DNA from: an uncultured Geobacter sp.
Lineage (GTDB): Bacteria; Desulfobacterota; Desulfuromonadia; Geobacterales; Geobacteraceae
Direction of reading: 5' to 3'
Length of the DNA stretch: 56,071 bases
Assembly: GCA_937886325.1 (NCBI GenBank)
Contig: CALABV010000198.1
Span: 1-56,071 of the forward strand
Position numbers and translations under genes: made by a program. This document shows positions 33,814 to 43,114 of the stretch, piece by piece (position 1 is the stretch's first letter; every line of letters starts with the position of its first letter). The notes under the pieces were generated by a model. That model was not told the origin of the DNA and ran no database searches. It was given only the letters and a program-made list of their open reading frames with translations.

Positions 33814-35004
33814 ATGGCATTTTCTTGGTCATCAGGGAAAAGAGCGCAGAAAATGTCCGAAACCGGCAGGATCCGAAAGCAACGGGAGCAGAGAAGCGAT
33901 GAAGAGCGGAAGTTCCAGGAGCGATTCCGCGCTATCCTCTGCCGGAGTGCGGACGGAATTGTTCTGGTGAATCGTGAGGGAATCGTCCGGTTCGTCAATC
34001 CGGCCGCGGAAAACTTTCTGGGACGGAGCGCCGGCGACCTGGAGGGGGAGCGGTTCGAGTTCCCGCTTGTGGAGGAAAAGACCGAAATCACCGTAACCCG
34101 GCCGGACGCTGAAACGCGGATCGCGGAGATGCTGGTTGTCGAGACCGAGTGGGAGGGGAAGTTCGCCTACCTGGCCACGATGCGCGATACCACCGAACGG
34201 AGGATGGTGGAGGAGCAACTGCGTGAGAAAACACAGCAGCTGGAGGAACTGAACCTGACCCTGAAGGAGAAGATTCGGGAAGAGGTGGACAGAAGCAGGG
34301 AGAAGGACCATCTCCTGATCCTGCAGAGCCGTCAGGCGGCCATGGGGGAGATGATCGGGAGCATCGCTCACCAATGGAGACAGCCCCTTACCGCCGTCTC
34401 TCTCCTGATTCAGGATCTGGGAGAGACATTTGTATACGGCGATTTCACCAAGGAGTACCTGGACGATTCCATCAGCAAAACATTGAATATTATCCAGCAT
34501 ATGTCCCGGACCATCGACGATTTCCGCGAATTCTTCAAGCGCGACAAGGAGCCGCAGGCCTTCAGCCTGCGAAATATCGTGGATCGCTCGCTTTCCCTGA
34601 TTGAAACGAGTTTTCGCTATCATAATATCGTCGTTGAAATCGATGTGGACGACGACTTGATCATTTTCGGATACCCCAACGAGTTTTCCCAGGTTCTTCT
34701 CAACATCTTGGGCAACGCAAAGGACATCTTCCGCGAACGGTGTACGGAGAAACCGGTGATACGCATTCACGGGTTCAGGGAAAACAGGAAGACGGTCGTC
34801 ACCATCACCGATAACGGCGGCGGCATCCCCGGGGATATCATCGATCGAATCTTCGTGCCGTACTTTACCACCCGGAAGCTGGAAAACGGCACGGGTATCG
34901 GGCTCTGGATGTCGAAGACCATCATAGAGAAAAACATGGGAGGGAAGCTGACCGCCTCCAACGTGGAGGGGGGCGCCCGGTTCCGCATCGAAGTCGGCAG
35001 CTGA
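33814..35004 (+). CDS. PAS-domain sensor histidine kinase
   Basis: A 396-residue soluble kinase. Residues 35-125 form a PAS domain (SADGIVLVNREGIVRFVNPAA). Residues 128-180 form a coiled coil (QLREKTQQLEELNLTLKEKI). The HisKA box is SIAHQWRQPLTAVSLL (His about residue 187). The ATPase domain is complete: N box VLLNILGNAKD, G1 DNGGGIPGD, G2 GTGIGLWMSK. The HQWRQPL form is common in deltaproteobacterial kinases. An ATG at 33853 is an alternative start. No response regulator is adjacent; uvrB follows 4 bases later but is unrelated in function. Confidence 0.92.
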   Translation: MAFSWSSGKRAQKMSETGRIRKQREQRSDEERKFQERFRAILCRSADGIVLVNREGIVRFVNPAAENFLGRSAGDLEGERFEFPLVEEKTEITVTRPDAETRIAEMLVVETEWEGKFAYLATMRDTTERRMVEEQLREKTQQLEELNLTLKEKIREEVDRSREKDHLLILQSRQAAMGEMIGSIAHQWRQPLTAVSLLIQDLGETFVYGDFTKEYLDDSISKTLNIIQHMSRTIDDFREFFKRDKEPQAFSLRNIVDRSLSLIETSFRYHNIVVEIDVDDDLIIFGYPNEFSQVLLNILGNAKDIFRERCTEKPVIRIHGFRENRKTVVTITDNGGGIPGDIIDRIFVPYFTTRKLENGTGIGLWMSKTIIEKNMGGKLTASNVEGGARFRIEVGS

Positions 35005-35008
35005 AAGC

Positions 35009-37003
35009 ATGGACAGCTTCAAGCTCATCAGCGGTTTTGAACCGCGCGGCGACCAGCCCGCCGCCATCGCCGAACTGGCCGAGGGGATCCTGCGCGGTGA
35101 TCGCCATCAGGTGCTCCTGGGCGTCACCGGTTCCGGCAAGACCTTCACCATGGCCCACGTGGTCGCCGCGGTAAACCGTCCCACGCTCATCATCGCCCCC
35201 AACAAGACACTGGCGGCCCAGCTCTACGGCGAATTCAAGGAGCTCTTTCCCGAGAATGCCGTGGAATACTTTGTCTCCTACTACGACTACTACCAGCCCG
35301 AGGCCTACCTCCCCACCACCGACACCTTCATCGAAAAGGACTCGTCCATCAACGACGAGATCGACAAGCTCCGCCACTCGGCGACCCGCAGCCTCCTCAC
35401 GCGGCGTGATGTGCTCATCGTCGCCTCCGTCTCCTGCATCTACGGCATCGGATCGCCCGAATCCTACCAGGCCATGCACATCTTCTTCCACCAGGGGGAC
35501 GACTACGGCCGCGACGACCTTCTCCGGAAACTGGTGGAGATACAGTACGAGCGGAACGACATGGATTTCCACCGCGGTTCCTTCCGGGTGCGGGGTGACT
35601 GTATAGAAATCTTTCCCGCCCACGACGACGAGCGGGCGCTCCGCATCGAGTTCTTCGGCGATACCGTGGATTCCATCTCCGAGATCGATCCCCTGCGGGG
35701 CCAGGTTATCCAGCGTCTCTCCAAGTGCGCCATCTACCCCGCCTCCCACTACGTGGCGACCCGCGAGACCCTGGAACGGGCCGTGGAGGCCATCAGGATA
35801 GAACTGGAAGAGCGCATCCTCTGGTTCCGGGAGCAGAACATGCTGGTGGAGGCCCAGCGCATCGAACAGCGGACCTTCTTCGACATCGAGATGCTTGAAG
35901 AGATGGGGTTCTGCCAGGGAATCGAGAACTATTCCCGCCACTTCGACGGCCGGGCCGCGGGAGAACCTCCCTACACCCTCATCGACTACTTTCCGAAGGA
36001 TTTTCTCCTGATCATCGACGAGTCCCACATCACCGTGTCCCAGATCGGCGGCATGTACCGCGGGGACCGGAGTCGCAAGGAAACCCTGGTGAACTACGGG
36101 TTCCGCCTCCCGTCGGCCTTGGACAACCGTCCCCTCAACTTCAACGAATTCTCCGGCAAGCTCAACCAGGCAGTCTACGTCTCCGCCACCCCGGCTGAGT
36201 ACGAACTGAAAAAAGCGGAAGGGGTTGTGGTCGAGCAGGTAATCCGTCCCACCGGCCTCATCGATCCGGCCATCGATGTCCGCCCCGCCTCCGGCCAGGT
36301 GGACGACCTCCTGCACGAGATTCGCGAAACCACCGCCAAGGGCGAACGGGTCCTGGTAACCACCCTGACCAAGCGCATGGCGGAAGAGCTCACCGATTAC
36401 TACCGGGAGCTGGGGGTAAAGGTGAAATACCTTCACTCGGACATCAACACCATCGAGCGCATGCAGATCATCCGGGACCTGCGCATGGGCCTCTTCGATG
36501 TCCTGGTGGGGATAAACCTCCTTCGTGAGGGGCTGGACATCCCCGAGGTCTCGCTCGTCGCCATCCTGGACGCGGACAAGGAGGGCTTTCTCCGCTCCAC
36601 GCGCTCCCTCATTCAGACCTGCGGTCGTGCCGCCCGCAACGTGGCGGGGCGGGTGATCATGTATGCGGACACCGTTACCGGTTCCATGCGGGCCTGCATT
36701 GACGAAACGGAGCGGCGGCGCGCCATCCAGACCGAGTTCAACCGCGAGCACGGCATCACCCCCCGAACGGTAAAGAAGGGATTGAGGAGCATCCTGGAAT
36801 CCATCGAGGAGCATGACTACGTCAACGTTTCAAGGGTCGCGGAGGAAACAGCAGAGTACGTGCCGCTGGAAAAGATTCCGGGGATGGTGAAGAAGCTGCG
36901 CAAGGAGATGCTTGCCGCGGCCAAGGAGCTGGAGTTCGAAAAGGCGGCCGAACTGCGGGATCGGATACGGAAGCTGCAGGATATGGAACTGGCGGGGAAA
37001 TAG
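35009..37003 (+). CDS. uvrB: Excinuclease ABC subunit B
   Basis: The damage-verifying helicase-like subunit of nucleotide excision repair. The 664 residues show Walker A GVTGSGKT (about 38-45), the beta-hairpin YYDYYQPEAYLP that inserts into DNA, the DEAD-like box IIDESH, the helicase motif QTCGRAARN, and the C-terminal UVR motif (KELEFEKAAELRDRIRKLQ) that binds UvrC. Full length. It follows the PAS kinase gene by 4 bases. uvrA is encoded in this window at 49121-52009 on the other strand. Confidence 0.97.
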   Translation: MDSFKLISGFEPRGDQPAAIAELAEGILRGDRHQVLLGVTGSGKTFTMAHVVAAVNRPTLIIAPNKTLAAQLYGEFKELFPENAVEYFVSYYDYYQPEAYLPTTDTFIEKDSSINDEIDKLRHSATRSLLTRRDVLIVASVSCIYGIGSPESYQAMHIFFHQGDDYGRDDLLRKLVEIQYERNDMDFHRGSFRVRGDCIEIFPAHDDERALRIEFFGDTVDSISEIDPLRGQVIQRLSKCAIYPASHYVATRETLERAVEAIRIELEERILWFREQNMLVEAQRIEQRTFFDIEMLEEMGFCQGIENYSRHFDGRAAGEPPYTLIDYFPKDFLLIIDESHITVSQIGGMYRGDRSRKETLVNYGFRLPSALDNRPLNFNEFSGKLNQAVYVSATPAEYELKKAEGVVVEQVIRPTGLIDPAIDVRPASGQVDDLLHEIRETTAKGERVLVTTLTKRMAEELTDYYRELGVKVKYLHSDINTIERMQIIRDLRMGLFDVLVGINLLREGLDIPEVSLVAILDADKEGFLRSTRSLIQTCGRAARNVAGRVIMYADTVTGSMRACIDETERRRAIQTEFNREHGITPRTVKKGLRSILESIEEHDYVNVSRVAEETAEYVPLEKIPGMVKKLRKEMLAAAKELEFEKAAELRDRIRKLQDMELAGK

Positions 37004-37007
37004 GAAA

Positions 37008-37068
37008 GTAAAAAGTAAAAAGTAAAAAGTAAAAAGTGAAAAGTGAAAAGTGAAAAGTGAAAAGTGAA
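37008..37068. repeat. Heptanucleotide tandem repeat
   Basis: Four copies of GTAAAAA (37008-37035) followed by four copies of GTGAAAA (37036-37063) and a partial unit. It starts just after the uvrB stop and ends 22 bp before the cobD ATG. The array could vary by slippage and alter spacing upstream of cobD. Confidence 0.9.
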
Positions 37069-37089
37069 GAAAAGAGAAAGAAGATACCC

Positions 37090-38196
37090 ATGACCGAAAT
37101 GTTTGACCACGGCGGAACCGTTTTCGCCATCGCCCGTTCCCTGGGGATACCGCCGGAGGAACTGCTGGATTTTTCCGCCAACATCAATCCTCTCGGCCCG
37201 GCGCCCGGTGTGCGGGATGCGGTCTGCTCCTCCTTTCACCGGCTCACCCACTATCCCGACCGGGACTGTTACGAGTTGCGCCGGGCCCTGGCCGGTCTCC
37301 ACGGTGTAGACATGGCCCGGATCGTTGCCGCCAACGGCTCAACCGAGCTGATCTACCTGCTCCCGCGAATCCTGCCGGGAAGGAAGGGGCTCATCGTCGC
37401 CCCGGCCTTTTCCGAATATGGCCGGGCACTGGAGCGGGAGGGATGGGAGACGGCCCATATGGTCCTCTCTCCCGCGGACGGATTCGCCCTTTCCCTGGAG
37501 AATCTGGCGGACCGGCTTGCCGAGGGCTGCGACCTCCTCTTCCTCTGCAACCCGGCCAACCCCACAGGTGCGATCCTTCCCCTGTCGATGATAGAAGACA
37601 TTCACCGTCTCTGCCGCGACACGGGAACCTTCCTGGTCCTGGACGAGGCGTTCATGGACTTCCGCGAGGAGGAGTCGGCGAAGAGGTTGATCAGCGAATG
37701 GTGCGGCGGGATCGTGCTCCGCTCCATGACCAAGTTCTATGCCATCCCAGGTCTTCGCCTGGGGTACGCCATGGCCTCCGAGGAGATAATCCGGCGCTGC
37801 TCCGAGCGCCTGGAGCCGTGGAGCGTCAATACGGCGGCCCAGATAGCGGGAGTCGCCTCGCTGGCGGACGCCGGGTACCGGGAACGGACGATACGTTCCG
37901 TCACCGCCGAGCGGGATGCCCTTGCAGCGGGGCTCGCCGCCCTGCCGGGCCTGCACCCATTTCCGTCGGCGGCCAATTACCTTCTCGTGGAGATGCGAAA
38001 CGGAATGACTGCACCGGAACTGCGTTCCGCCCTGATCCCGAAAGGCGTCATAATCCGGGACTGCTCCAATTTCACGGGGCTGAACGAGCGTTTCTTCCGG
38101 GTGGCGGTGCGCAGCGGCGGGGAAAACCGTCGATTGCTTACGGCGCTGGCCGAGGCGCTGGGGAAACCGGGTCCCGCCAGCCGAAGCGGAGAATAA
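37090..38196 (+). CDS. cobD: Threonine-phosphate decarboxylase (CobD-type)
   Basis: PLP enzyme that makes (R)-1-amino-2-propanol phosphate for the lower loop of cobamides. The 368-residue class I fold protein shows DFSANINPLGPAP (residues 24-36), ANGSTELIYLLPR, CNPANPTG, LDEAFMDF, and the PLP lysine in RSMTKFYAIPGLRLGY. The start MTEMFDHGG is typical. The histidinol-phosphate aminotransferase family is close, but the opening HGGTVFAIARSLG followed by SANINPLG favours CobD. No other cobalamin genes are in the window. Its 3' end overlaps the convergent truC by 59 bp. Confidence 0.85.
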   Translation: MTEMFDHGGTVFAIARSLGIPPEELLDFSANINPLGPAPGVRDAVCSSFHRLTHYPDRDCYELRRALAGLHGVDMARIVAANGSTELIYLLPRILPGRKGLIVAPAFSEYGRALEREGWETAHMVLSPADGFALSLENLADRLAEGCDLLFLCNPANPTGAILPLSMIEDIHRLCRDTGTFLVLDEAFMDFREEESAKRLISEWCGGIVLRSMTKFYAIPGLRLGYAMASEEIIRRCSERLEPWSVNTAAQIAGVASLADAGYRERTIRSVTAERDALAAGLAALPGLHPFPSAANYLLVEMRNGMTAPELRSALIPKGVIIRDCSNFTGLNERFFRVAVRSGGENRRLLTALAEALGKPGPASRSGE

Positions 38197-38890
38197 GCGC
38201 CGCAAAGGCGTCGTCCAGGGGCGCGGCGATGGTAACGGTTTCCCCGGACCAGGGATGGGGAAAGGAGTACGCGGCGGCGTGGAGCAGCAGGCGGCCGCAC
38301 CCCAGTCCGCTCCGGAACAGGCGGTTGTGGCGGCCGTCGCCGTAGGTGGTGTCGCCGATGATGGGGTGGAAGACGTGTTTCAGGTGGCGGCGGATCTGGT
38401 GCCTGCGGCCGGTGCGGGGGGAGACTTCCAGCAGGGAATAGCGTGCCGTGGGGAAGTTCCCGACGGGAAACGGCAGTTCAACGGCGGCCAGGCGACGGAA
38501 TGCGGTAACCGCTTCCCTGGGGACATCTCCGCCGTCCCCGCTTTCCTCGAAACGGTCCGGAATCTCCCGCAGCGGGTAGTCGATGACGGCTTCTTCCCCG
38601 GTGATTCCCCTCACGATGGCCAGGTAGATCTTGCGGACCCGGTCGGATTGGAAAGCCTCGGCGGCGAGTCGAGCCGCTTCCGGCGAAAGGGCGAACAGCA
38701 GCACCCCTGAGGTGGGGCGGTCCAGGCGGTGCACCGGATAGACACGGCAGTCCGCCAGGTCCCGGGCAAGCTGCAGGGCGAATACCGTCTCATGGCGATC
38801 CAGGTCGCTGCGGTGCACGAGCATGCCGGCGGGCTTGTTGACCGCCAGGAAGTGGTCGTCCCGGTAAAGGACGGAAAGCTCGTCTTTCAT
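38138..38890 (-). CDS. truC: tRNA pseudouridine synthase C-like (RluA family)
   Basis: A 250-residue RluA-family pseudouridine synthase. The catalytic Asp is in VHRLDRPTSGVLLFALS (about residues 52-68). The N-terminus VLYRDDHFLAVNKPAGMLVHRSDLDRHE closely follows E. coli TruC, which modifies uridine 65 of tRNA. There is no N-terminal S4 domain, also as in TruC. ATG 38890 is chosen where similarity begins; the longer upstream frame has none. The 3' end overlaps cobD by 59 bp on the other strand. The tRNA target is inferred from similarity. Confidence 0.88.
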   Translation of the reverse strand: MKDELSVLYRDDHFLAVNKPAGMLVHRSDLDRHETVFALQLARDLADCRVYPVHRLDRPTSGVLLFALSPEAARLAAEAFQSDRVRKIYLAIVRGITGEEAVIDYPLREIPDRFEESGDGGDVPREAVTAFRRLAAVELPFPVGNFPTARYSLLEVSPRTGRRHQIRRHLKHVFHPIIGDTTYGDGRHNRLFRSGLGCGRLLLHAAAYSFPHPWSGETVTIAAPLDDAFAALILRFGWRDPVSPAPRPAP

Positions 38891-39038
38891 GATGAATGAA
38901 TGGTGGTCATATGCAGCTGATATCTCCGCTCCGGACGGATAACGGCGCCGGGATGAGCTGCATAGTAGCAAAGAACGCCTGCGTGCACAACCGGCGACAG
39001 TGAGCCCCCGGAGACAAAATCCCTTTCCTGACGACCAC

Positions 39039-39067
39039 TTGACAATTTTTGACCGGTCTGCTAGCTT
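39039..39067 (+). promoter_or_regulatory. Sigma-70-type promoter of the class V aminotransferase
   Basis: A perfect TTGACA (39039-39044), a 17-base spacer and TAGCTT (39062-39067). Transcription would start near 39074, giving a leader of about 70 bases before ATG 39145 with a small GTTCC/GGAAC hairpin. Confidence 0.6.
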
Positions 39068-39144
39068 TTAACGTTCCCGAACAACGGAACCTTTTCGGAG
39101 GGGACCCTGAGCGGCCCCTATCACAGCAACAGAAAGGAATACCC

Positions 39145-40215
39145 ATGGCGAAAAAACTGTTTATCCCAGGCCCGGTCCAGGTAGATCCCGAAATTCTCCA
39201 GGCAATGGCGACCCCGATGATCGGTCACCGCATGAAGGAATATGCCGTCCTGCACGGCGCGGTAAAGGAGAAACTGAAAAAGCTCCTCTTTACTGAAGAT
39301 AAGGTTTTCCTTTCTACTTCCAGTGCTTTCGGCGTCATGGAAGGGGCGGTGCGGAACCTGGTGGGAAAACGGTGCGCAAACTTCTGCAACGGCGCCTTTT
39401 CCAATAAGTGGCACGACGTAACCAAGCGCTGCGGCAAGGATGCCGATGCCTTCAAGGCGGAGTGGGGCAAGCCGATTACCCCGGAGATGGTTGACGAGGC
39501 GCTTTCAACCGGCAAATACGATGTTATCACCCTTGTTCATAACGAGACCTCCACCGGCGTCATGTCGCCGCTGCCGGAGATCGCCGCGGTCCTGAAAAAA
39601 TACCCGGATGTCCTATCCATCGTCGATACGGTTTCCTCCATGAGCGCACTCAAGATACCGGTGGACGAGCTGGGTATCGACTGCTGCCTGTTCGGCGTGC
39701 AGAAGGCCTTCGCCCTGCCGCCGGGGCTGGCCGTGTTCACCGCCAGCGCCAGGGCGCTGGACAAGGCGCGGACCATGGAGGGACGGGGCTACTACTTCGA
39801 CTTCATCGAGTTCGAGAAAGCCGACGAAAAGGACAATACTCCGTCCACCCCCTGTATCTCCCAGATCTTCGCCCTGGACAAACAGCTGGATCGCATGTTC
39901 GCGGAAGGGCTGGACAACCGCTGGGCGCGGCACCAGGCCCTGCAGGACCGGGTAGAAAGGTGGGTCGAGGAGAACGGGTACGGCTTCTATGCGGAAAAAC
40001 CCTACCGTTCACGGGCGCTCACCTGCGCCACCAATACCAAGGGGACCGACCTGGAGGCCCTGAAGAAGCTGCTGGGCGAGCGTGGCTATGCCTTTGACAA
40101 CGGCTACGGAAAGATCAAGGGCCAGACCTTCCGCATCGCACATATGGGAGATACCCGGATGGCGGACCTGGATGAGTTCCTCTGCGTTATCGACGAGCTC
40201 CTTGCGGGACTGTGA
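39145..40215 (+). CDS. Class V PLP aminotransferase (alanine/serine-glyoxylate type)
   Basis: A 356-residue fold-type I aminotransferase. The N-terminus LFIPGPVQVDPEILQAMATPMIGHR is the class V opening. VHNETSTGVMSPL and VDTVSSMS hold the cofactor phosphate and ring, and the PLP lysine is in FGVQKAFALPPGL. Family members use serine, alanine, or phosphoserine with glyoxylate, pyruvate or 2-oxoglutarate. Some archaeal/bacterial relatives serve as phosphoserine aminotransferase, so a serine-synthesis role is possible. It stands alone behind its own promoter. Confidence 0.88.
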   Translation: MAKKLFIPGPVQVDPEILQAMATPMIGHRMKEYAVLHGAVKEKLKKLLFTEDKVFLSTSSAFGVMEGAVRNLVGKRCANFCNGAFSNKWHDVTKRCGKDADAFKAEWGKPITPEMVDEALSTGKYDVITLVHNETSTGVMSPLPEIAAVLKKYPDVLSIVDTVSSMSALKIPVDELGIDCCLFGVQKAFALPPGLAVFTASARALDKARTMEGRGYYFDFIEFEKADEKDNTPSTPCISQIFALDKQLDRMFAEGLDNRWARHQALQDRVERWVEENGYGFYAEKPYRSRALTCATNTKGTDLEALKKLLGERGYAFDNGYGKIKGQTFRIAHMGDTRMADLDEFLCVIDELLAGL

Positions 40216-40346
40216 AAACAGGATTATTTTACTGATACGAAAGATGGAGCAGGGGCGGGGCAACCCGCCCCTCGCGTTTCCGGCGCGGATTCATTCATCA
40301 TGAACCGTTGATTTCATACGAAAGCCGGATGGGAAAGGGCGCACCG

Positions 40347-41915
40347 ATGGAGCGGGAACTGGACGGGCACGGCATCAGAACCTCGGGAACGATCCACTGG
40401 AATGTAACGACCCCCCGGCTTTACGAGGCCGCCATCCTGAATAGGGAAGGTTCCCTGGCCCGGGGTGGTCCGCTGGTCGTAACCACCGTCCCCCACACCG
40501 GCAGGTCGCCCAACGACAAGTTCATCATCGAAGAGCCCGGCTGCCGCGACGCGATCTGGTGGGGCGAGGTGAACCGGCCCCTGGCGCCGGAGCGCTTCTC
40601 CACCCTGCACCGGCGGATGCTGGACCACGTGGCGGACAGGGATCTCTTCGTGCAGGACTGCTTTGTCGGCGCAAGCCCCCGCTGCCGTCTTCCGATCCGC
40701 GTCATCACGGAAAAGGCGTGGCACTCCCTCTTGGCCCGTTCCCTGTTCATCCGTCCCGATGAAGTGGAGCTGAAAAACCACCGGCCCCGGTTCACCGTCC
40801 TGTGCGTTCCATCGTTCACGGCGGTTCCGGAGCGGGACGGAGTCCGTTCCGGGGTCTTCATCCTCATCAATTTCGCGGAAAGACTGATCCTCATCGGCGG
40901 CACCGAATACGGCGGCGAGATAAAAAAGTCCATCTTCACGGTCATGAATTATCTCATGCCCCGTGAGTGGATGGCTCTCCCCATGCACTGTTCGGCAAAT
41001 GTGGGTCCCCACGGCGATACGGCGCTCTTTTTCGGACTCTCCGGCACCGGCAAGACAACCCTGTCGGCGGACCCGAAACGGTCCCTTATCGGCGACGACG
41101 AGCACGGATGGGACGAGGAGGGGGTCTTCAACTTCGAGGGGGGATGCTACGCCAAGGTCATCAACCTGTCGGAAGCCATGGAGCCGGAAATCTTCGCCTG
41201 CACCCGCCGTTTCGGGACCATCATGGAGAACGTGATAATAGACGGCGAGACGCGTACGGTGGACCTGGACGACGCCTCCCTGACCGAAAACACCCGGGCT
41301 TTTTTCCCGATTGATTTCATACCCGATGCGGTTCCCTCCGGGAGAGGCGGGCATCCGAAGAACCTGATCATGCTCACCTGCGACGCCTTCGGCGTGCTCC
41401 CCCCCATCTCCCGGCTGACGCCGCAGCAGGCCCTGTACCACTTCCTGTCCGGCTATACCGCGAAGCTCGCCGGCACCGAGGACGGCATGGGAAAGGAGCC
41501 GAAAGCGGTCTTTTCCGCCTGCTTCGGCGCACCTTTTCTACCGCTTCACCCCTCGGTCTATGCCGAACTGCTCCGGGAGAAGATAGACCGCCACAGCGTC
41601 CGCTGCTGGCTGGTGAATACGGGATGGATCGGCGGCGGGTACGGAGTGGGAACGCGCATCCGCATCGACCAGACGAGGGCTTTGATCAATGCCGCCCTTG
41701 ACGGTCTCTTCGAGGCTATCCCGTTCGTTACCGAGCCGTTCTTCGGGCTTTCCATACCAACCGCATGCCCGGATATTCCGGAACGAATCTTTTCTCCCCG
41801 CGGCCTCTGGGCTGATGGGGAGCGCTACGACGAGGCCGCCCTCTTTCTGGCGGGAGAACTGCGGGAGAATTTCAAGCAGTTCGAGACCCTCCTGTCGCAC
41901 GACAAGCGGGAGTGA
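40347..41915 (+). CDS. pckA: Phosphoenolpyruvate carboxykinase (ATP)
   Basis: Converts oxaloacetate and ATP to phosphoenolpyruvate, CO2 and ADP in gluconeogenesis. The 522-residue protein has TVPHTGRSPNDKFI, the kinase-1a P-loop GLSGTGKTTLS, the metal/adenine block LIGDDEHGWDEEGVFNFEGGCYAK, and TAKLAGTE. ATG 40347 is preferred because GGGAAAGGG lies 7 bases upstream and family similarity begins soon after; an ATG at 40329 is also in frame. Confidence 0.95.
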   Translation: MERELDGHGIRTSGTIHWNVTTPRLYEAAILNREGSLARGGPLVVTTVPHTGRSPNDKFIIEEPGCRDAIWWGEVNRPLAPERFSTLHRRMLDHVADRDLFVQDCFVGASPRCRLPIRVITEKAWHSLLARSLFIRPDEVELKNHRPRFTVLCVPSFTAVPERDGVRSGVFILINFAERLILIGGTEYGGEIKKSIFTVMNYLMPREWMALPMHCSANVGPHGDTALFFGLSGTGKTTLSADPKRSLIGDDEHGWDEEGVFNFEGGCYAKVINLSEAMEPEIFACTRRFGTIMENVIIDGETRTVDLDDASLTENTRAFFPIDFIPDAVPSGRGGHPKNLIMLTCDAFGVLPPISRLTPQQALYHFLSGYTAKLAGTEDGMGKEPKAVFSACFGAPFLPLHPSVYAELLREKIDRHSVRCWLVNTGWIGGGYGVGTRIRIDQTRALINAALDGLFEAIPFVTEPFFGLSIPTACPDIPERIFSPRGLWADGERYDEAALFLAGELRENFKQFETLLSHDKRE

Positions 41916-41935
41916 TTCTTTCCCCTCACCCCTGC

Positions 41936-41956
41936 CCCTCTCCCTGAGGGAGAGGG
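41936..41956. terminator. Hairpin after pckA
   Basis: CCCTCTCCC and GGGAGAGGG (9 bp, 3-base loop) 20 bp after the pckA stop, with no T-run. It may stop pckA transcripts or stabilise their ends. The surrounding C-rich words recur in many genomes as a small repeat. Confidence 0.45.
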
Positions 41957-41989
41957 CGCATACTTTCGTTCGTCGAGGAGAATCCTTTC

Positions 41990-43111
41990 ATGGATAGGAA
42001 AGACAAACAAAAAAAAGGTTCCGGTGAAGAACCGTGCCGGAAAGAACAGACCGTCTGGGAGCAGAAAGGGATTTCCCGCCGCGACTTCCTGAAGTTCTGT
42101 ACGGCCATGTCCGCGGCCCTGGCCCTTCCCGCGGCCTTTGCCCCGAAGATCGCGCGGGCGCTGGACGACGTGAAGCGGCCGGCGCTCGTCTGGCTGGAAT
42201 TCCAGGACTGCGCCGGCGATACGGAGGCGCTGCTGCGCGCCTCCAGCCCGTCGGTTTCCGAGATCGTCCTTGATGTTCTTTCCCTCGATTACCACGAAAC
42301 CCTCATGGCCGCGGCGGGCCGCCAGGCTGAGGAAAACCTTTGGAAGACGGTCCGGGAGCAGCGGGGGAAATACATCGCCGTGGTGGAGGGATCCATCCCC
42401 ATGAAGGACGGCGGCGTCTACTGCTGCGTGGGGGGGAGATCCGCCCTGGACATCGCGCGGGAGGTGTGCGGCAATGCCTTCGCCACCATCGCGGCCGGCA
42501 CCTGCGCGGCCGGCGGCGGCATTCCCGAGGCCAAGCCGAACCCCACCGGCGCGGTGGGCGTGAAGGACGCGGTGCCGGCCGCCACGGTCATCAACCTCCC
42601 CGGCTGCCCGCTCAACCCGGACAACCTCACCGCCACCGTGGTCCATTACCTGACCTTCGGCAAGCTCCCGGACACGGACAGCCGGGGACGGCCCCTGTTT
42701 GCTTACGGCAAGCGGATCCACGACAACTGCGAACGGCGGCCCCATTTCGATGCCGGGCAGTACGTGGAGGTATGGGGCAACGACGCCCACCGCAAGGGGC
42801 ACTGCCTGTACAAGATGGGATGCAAGGGTCCGGAGACGTACCACAACTGTCCGATCCAGCGCTACAACGAGAAAACGAACTGGCCGGTGGGCGCCGGGCA
42901 CGGCTGCATCGGCTGTTCCGAGGCGAATTTCTGGGATACCATGTCGCCCTTTTACGGACGGCTCCCCAATGTGCCCGGCTTCGGCGTGGAACTCACCGCG
43001 GACAGGATCGGCGCCGGCCTGGCAATCGCCACCGCCGCGGCGTTCGCCGGCCACGGCGTGATCAGCGCGCTCCGCAAGGACAAGGATTCGGAAGGGAAGA
43101 AAGAGGAATAG
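41990..43111 (+). CDS. Uptake [NiFe] hydrogenase small subunit, Tat-exported
   Basis: A 373-residue electron-transfer subunit. A long N-terminus carries the Tat motif SRRDFLKF (about residues 29-36) and a hydrophobic stretch ending ARA. The C-terminus has a membrane helix (AGLAIATAAAFAGHGVI). Cluster cysteines: LPGCPLNP, HDNCERRP, KMGCKGPETYHNC and HGCIGCSE. At the proximal site the usual CxxC reads CAGD: Cys74 and Asp77 in the precursor. A 3Cys-1Asp proximal cluster is known in the actinobacterial-type (group 1h) hydrogenase of Ralstonia. First gene of a five-gene operon; GAGGAGA precedes ATG. Confidence 0.93.
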   Translation: MDRKDKQKKGSGEEPCRKEQTVWEQKGISRRDFLKFCTAMSAALALPAAFAPKIARALDDVKRPALVWLEFQDCAGDTEALLRASSPSVSEIVLDVLSLDYHETLMAAAGRQAEENLWKTVREQRGKYIAVVEGSIPMKDGGVYCCVGGRSALDIAREVCGNAFATIAAGTCAAGGGIPEAKPNPTGAVGVKDAVPAATVINLPGCPLNPDNLTATVVHYLTFGKLPDTDSRGRPLFAYGKRIHDNCERRPHFDAGQYVEVWGNDAHRKGHCLYKMGCKGPETYHNCPIQRYNEKTNWPVGAGHGCIGCSEANFWDTMSPFYGRLPNVPGFGVELTADRIGAGLAIATAAAFAGHGVISALRKDKDSEGKKEE

Positions 43112-43114
43112 CCC

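Noticed and set aside
34922..36814. Open frame of 630 codons opposite uvrB
   Set aside because: It is a shadow of uvrB with repetitive Gly/Val/Asp composition and no motif.
37008..37068. Possible CRISPR array
   Set aside because: Units are 7 bp without spacers and no cas genes are present.
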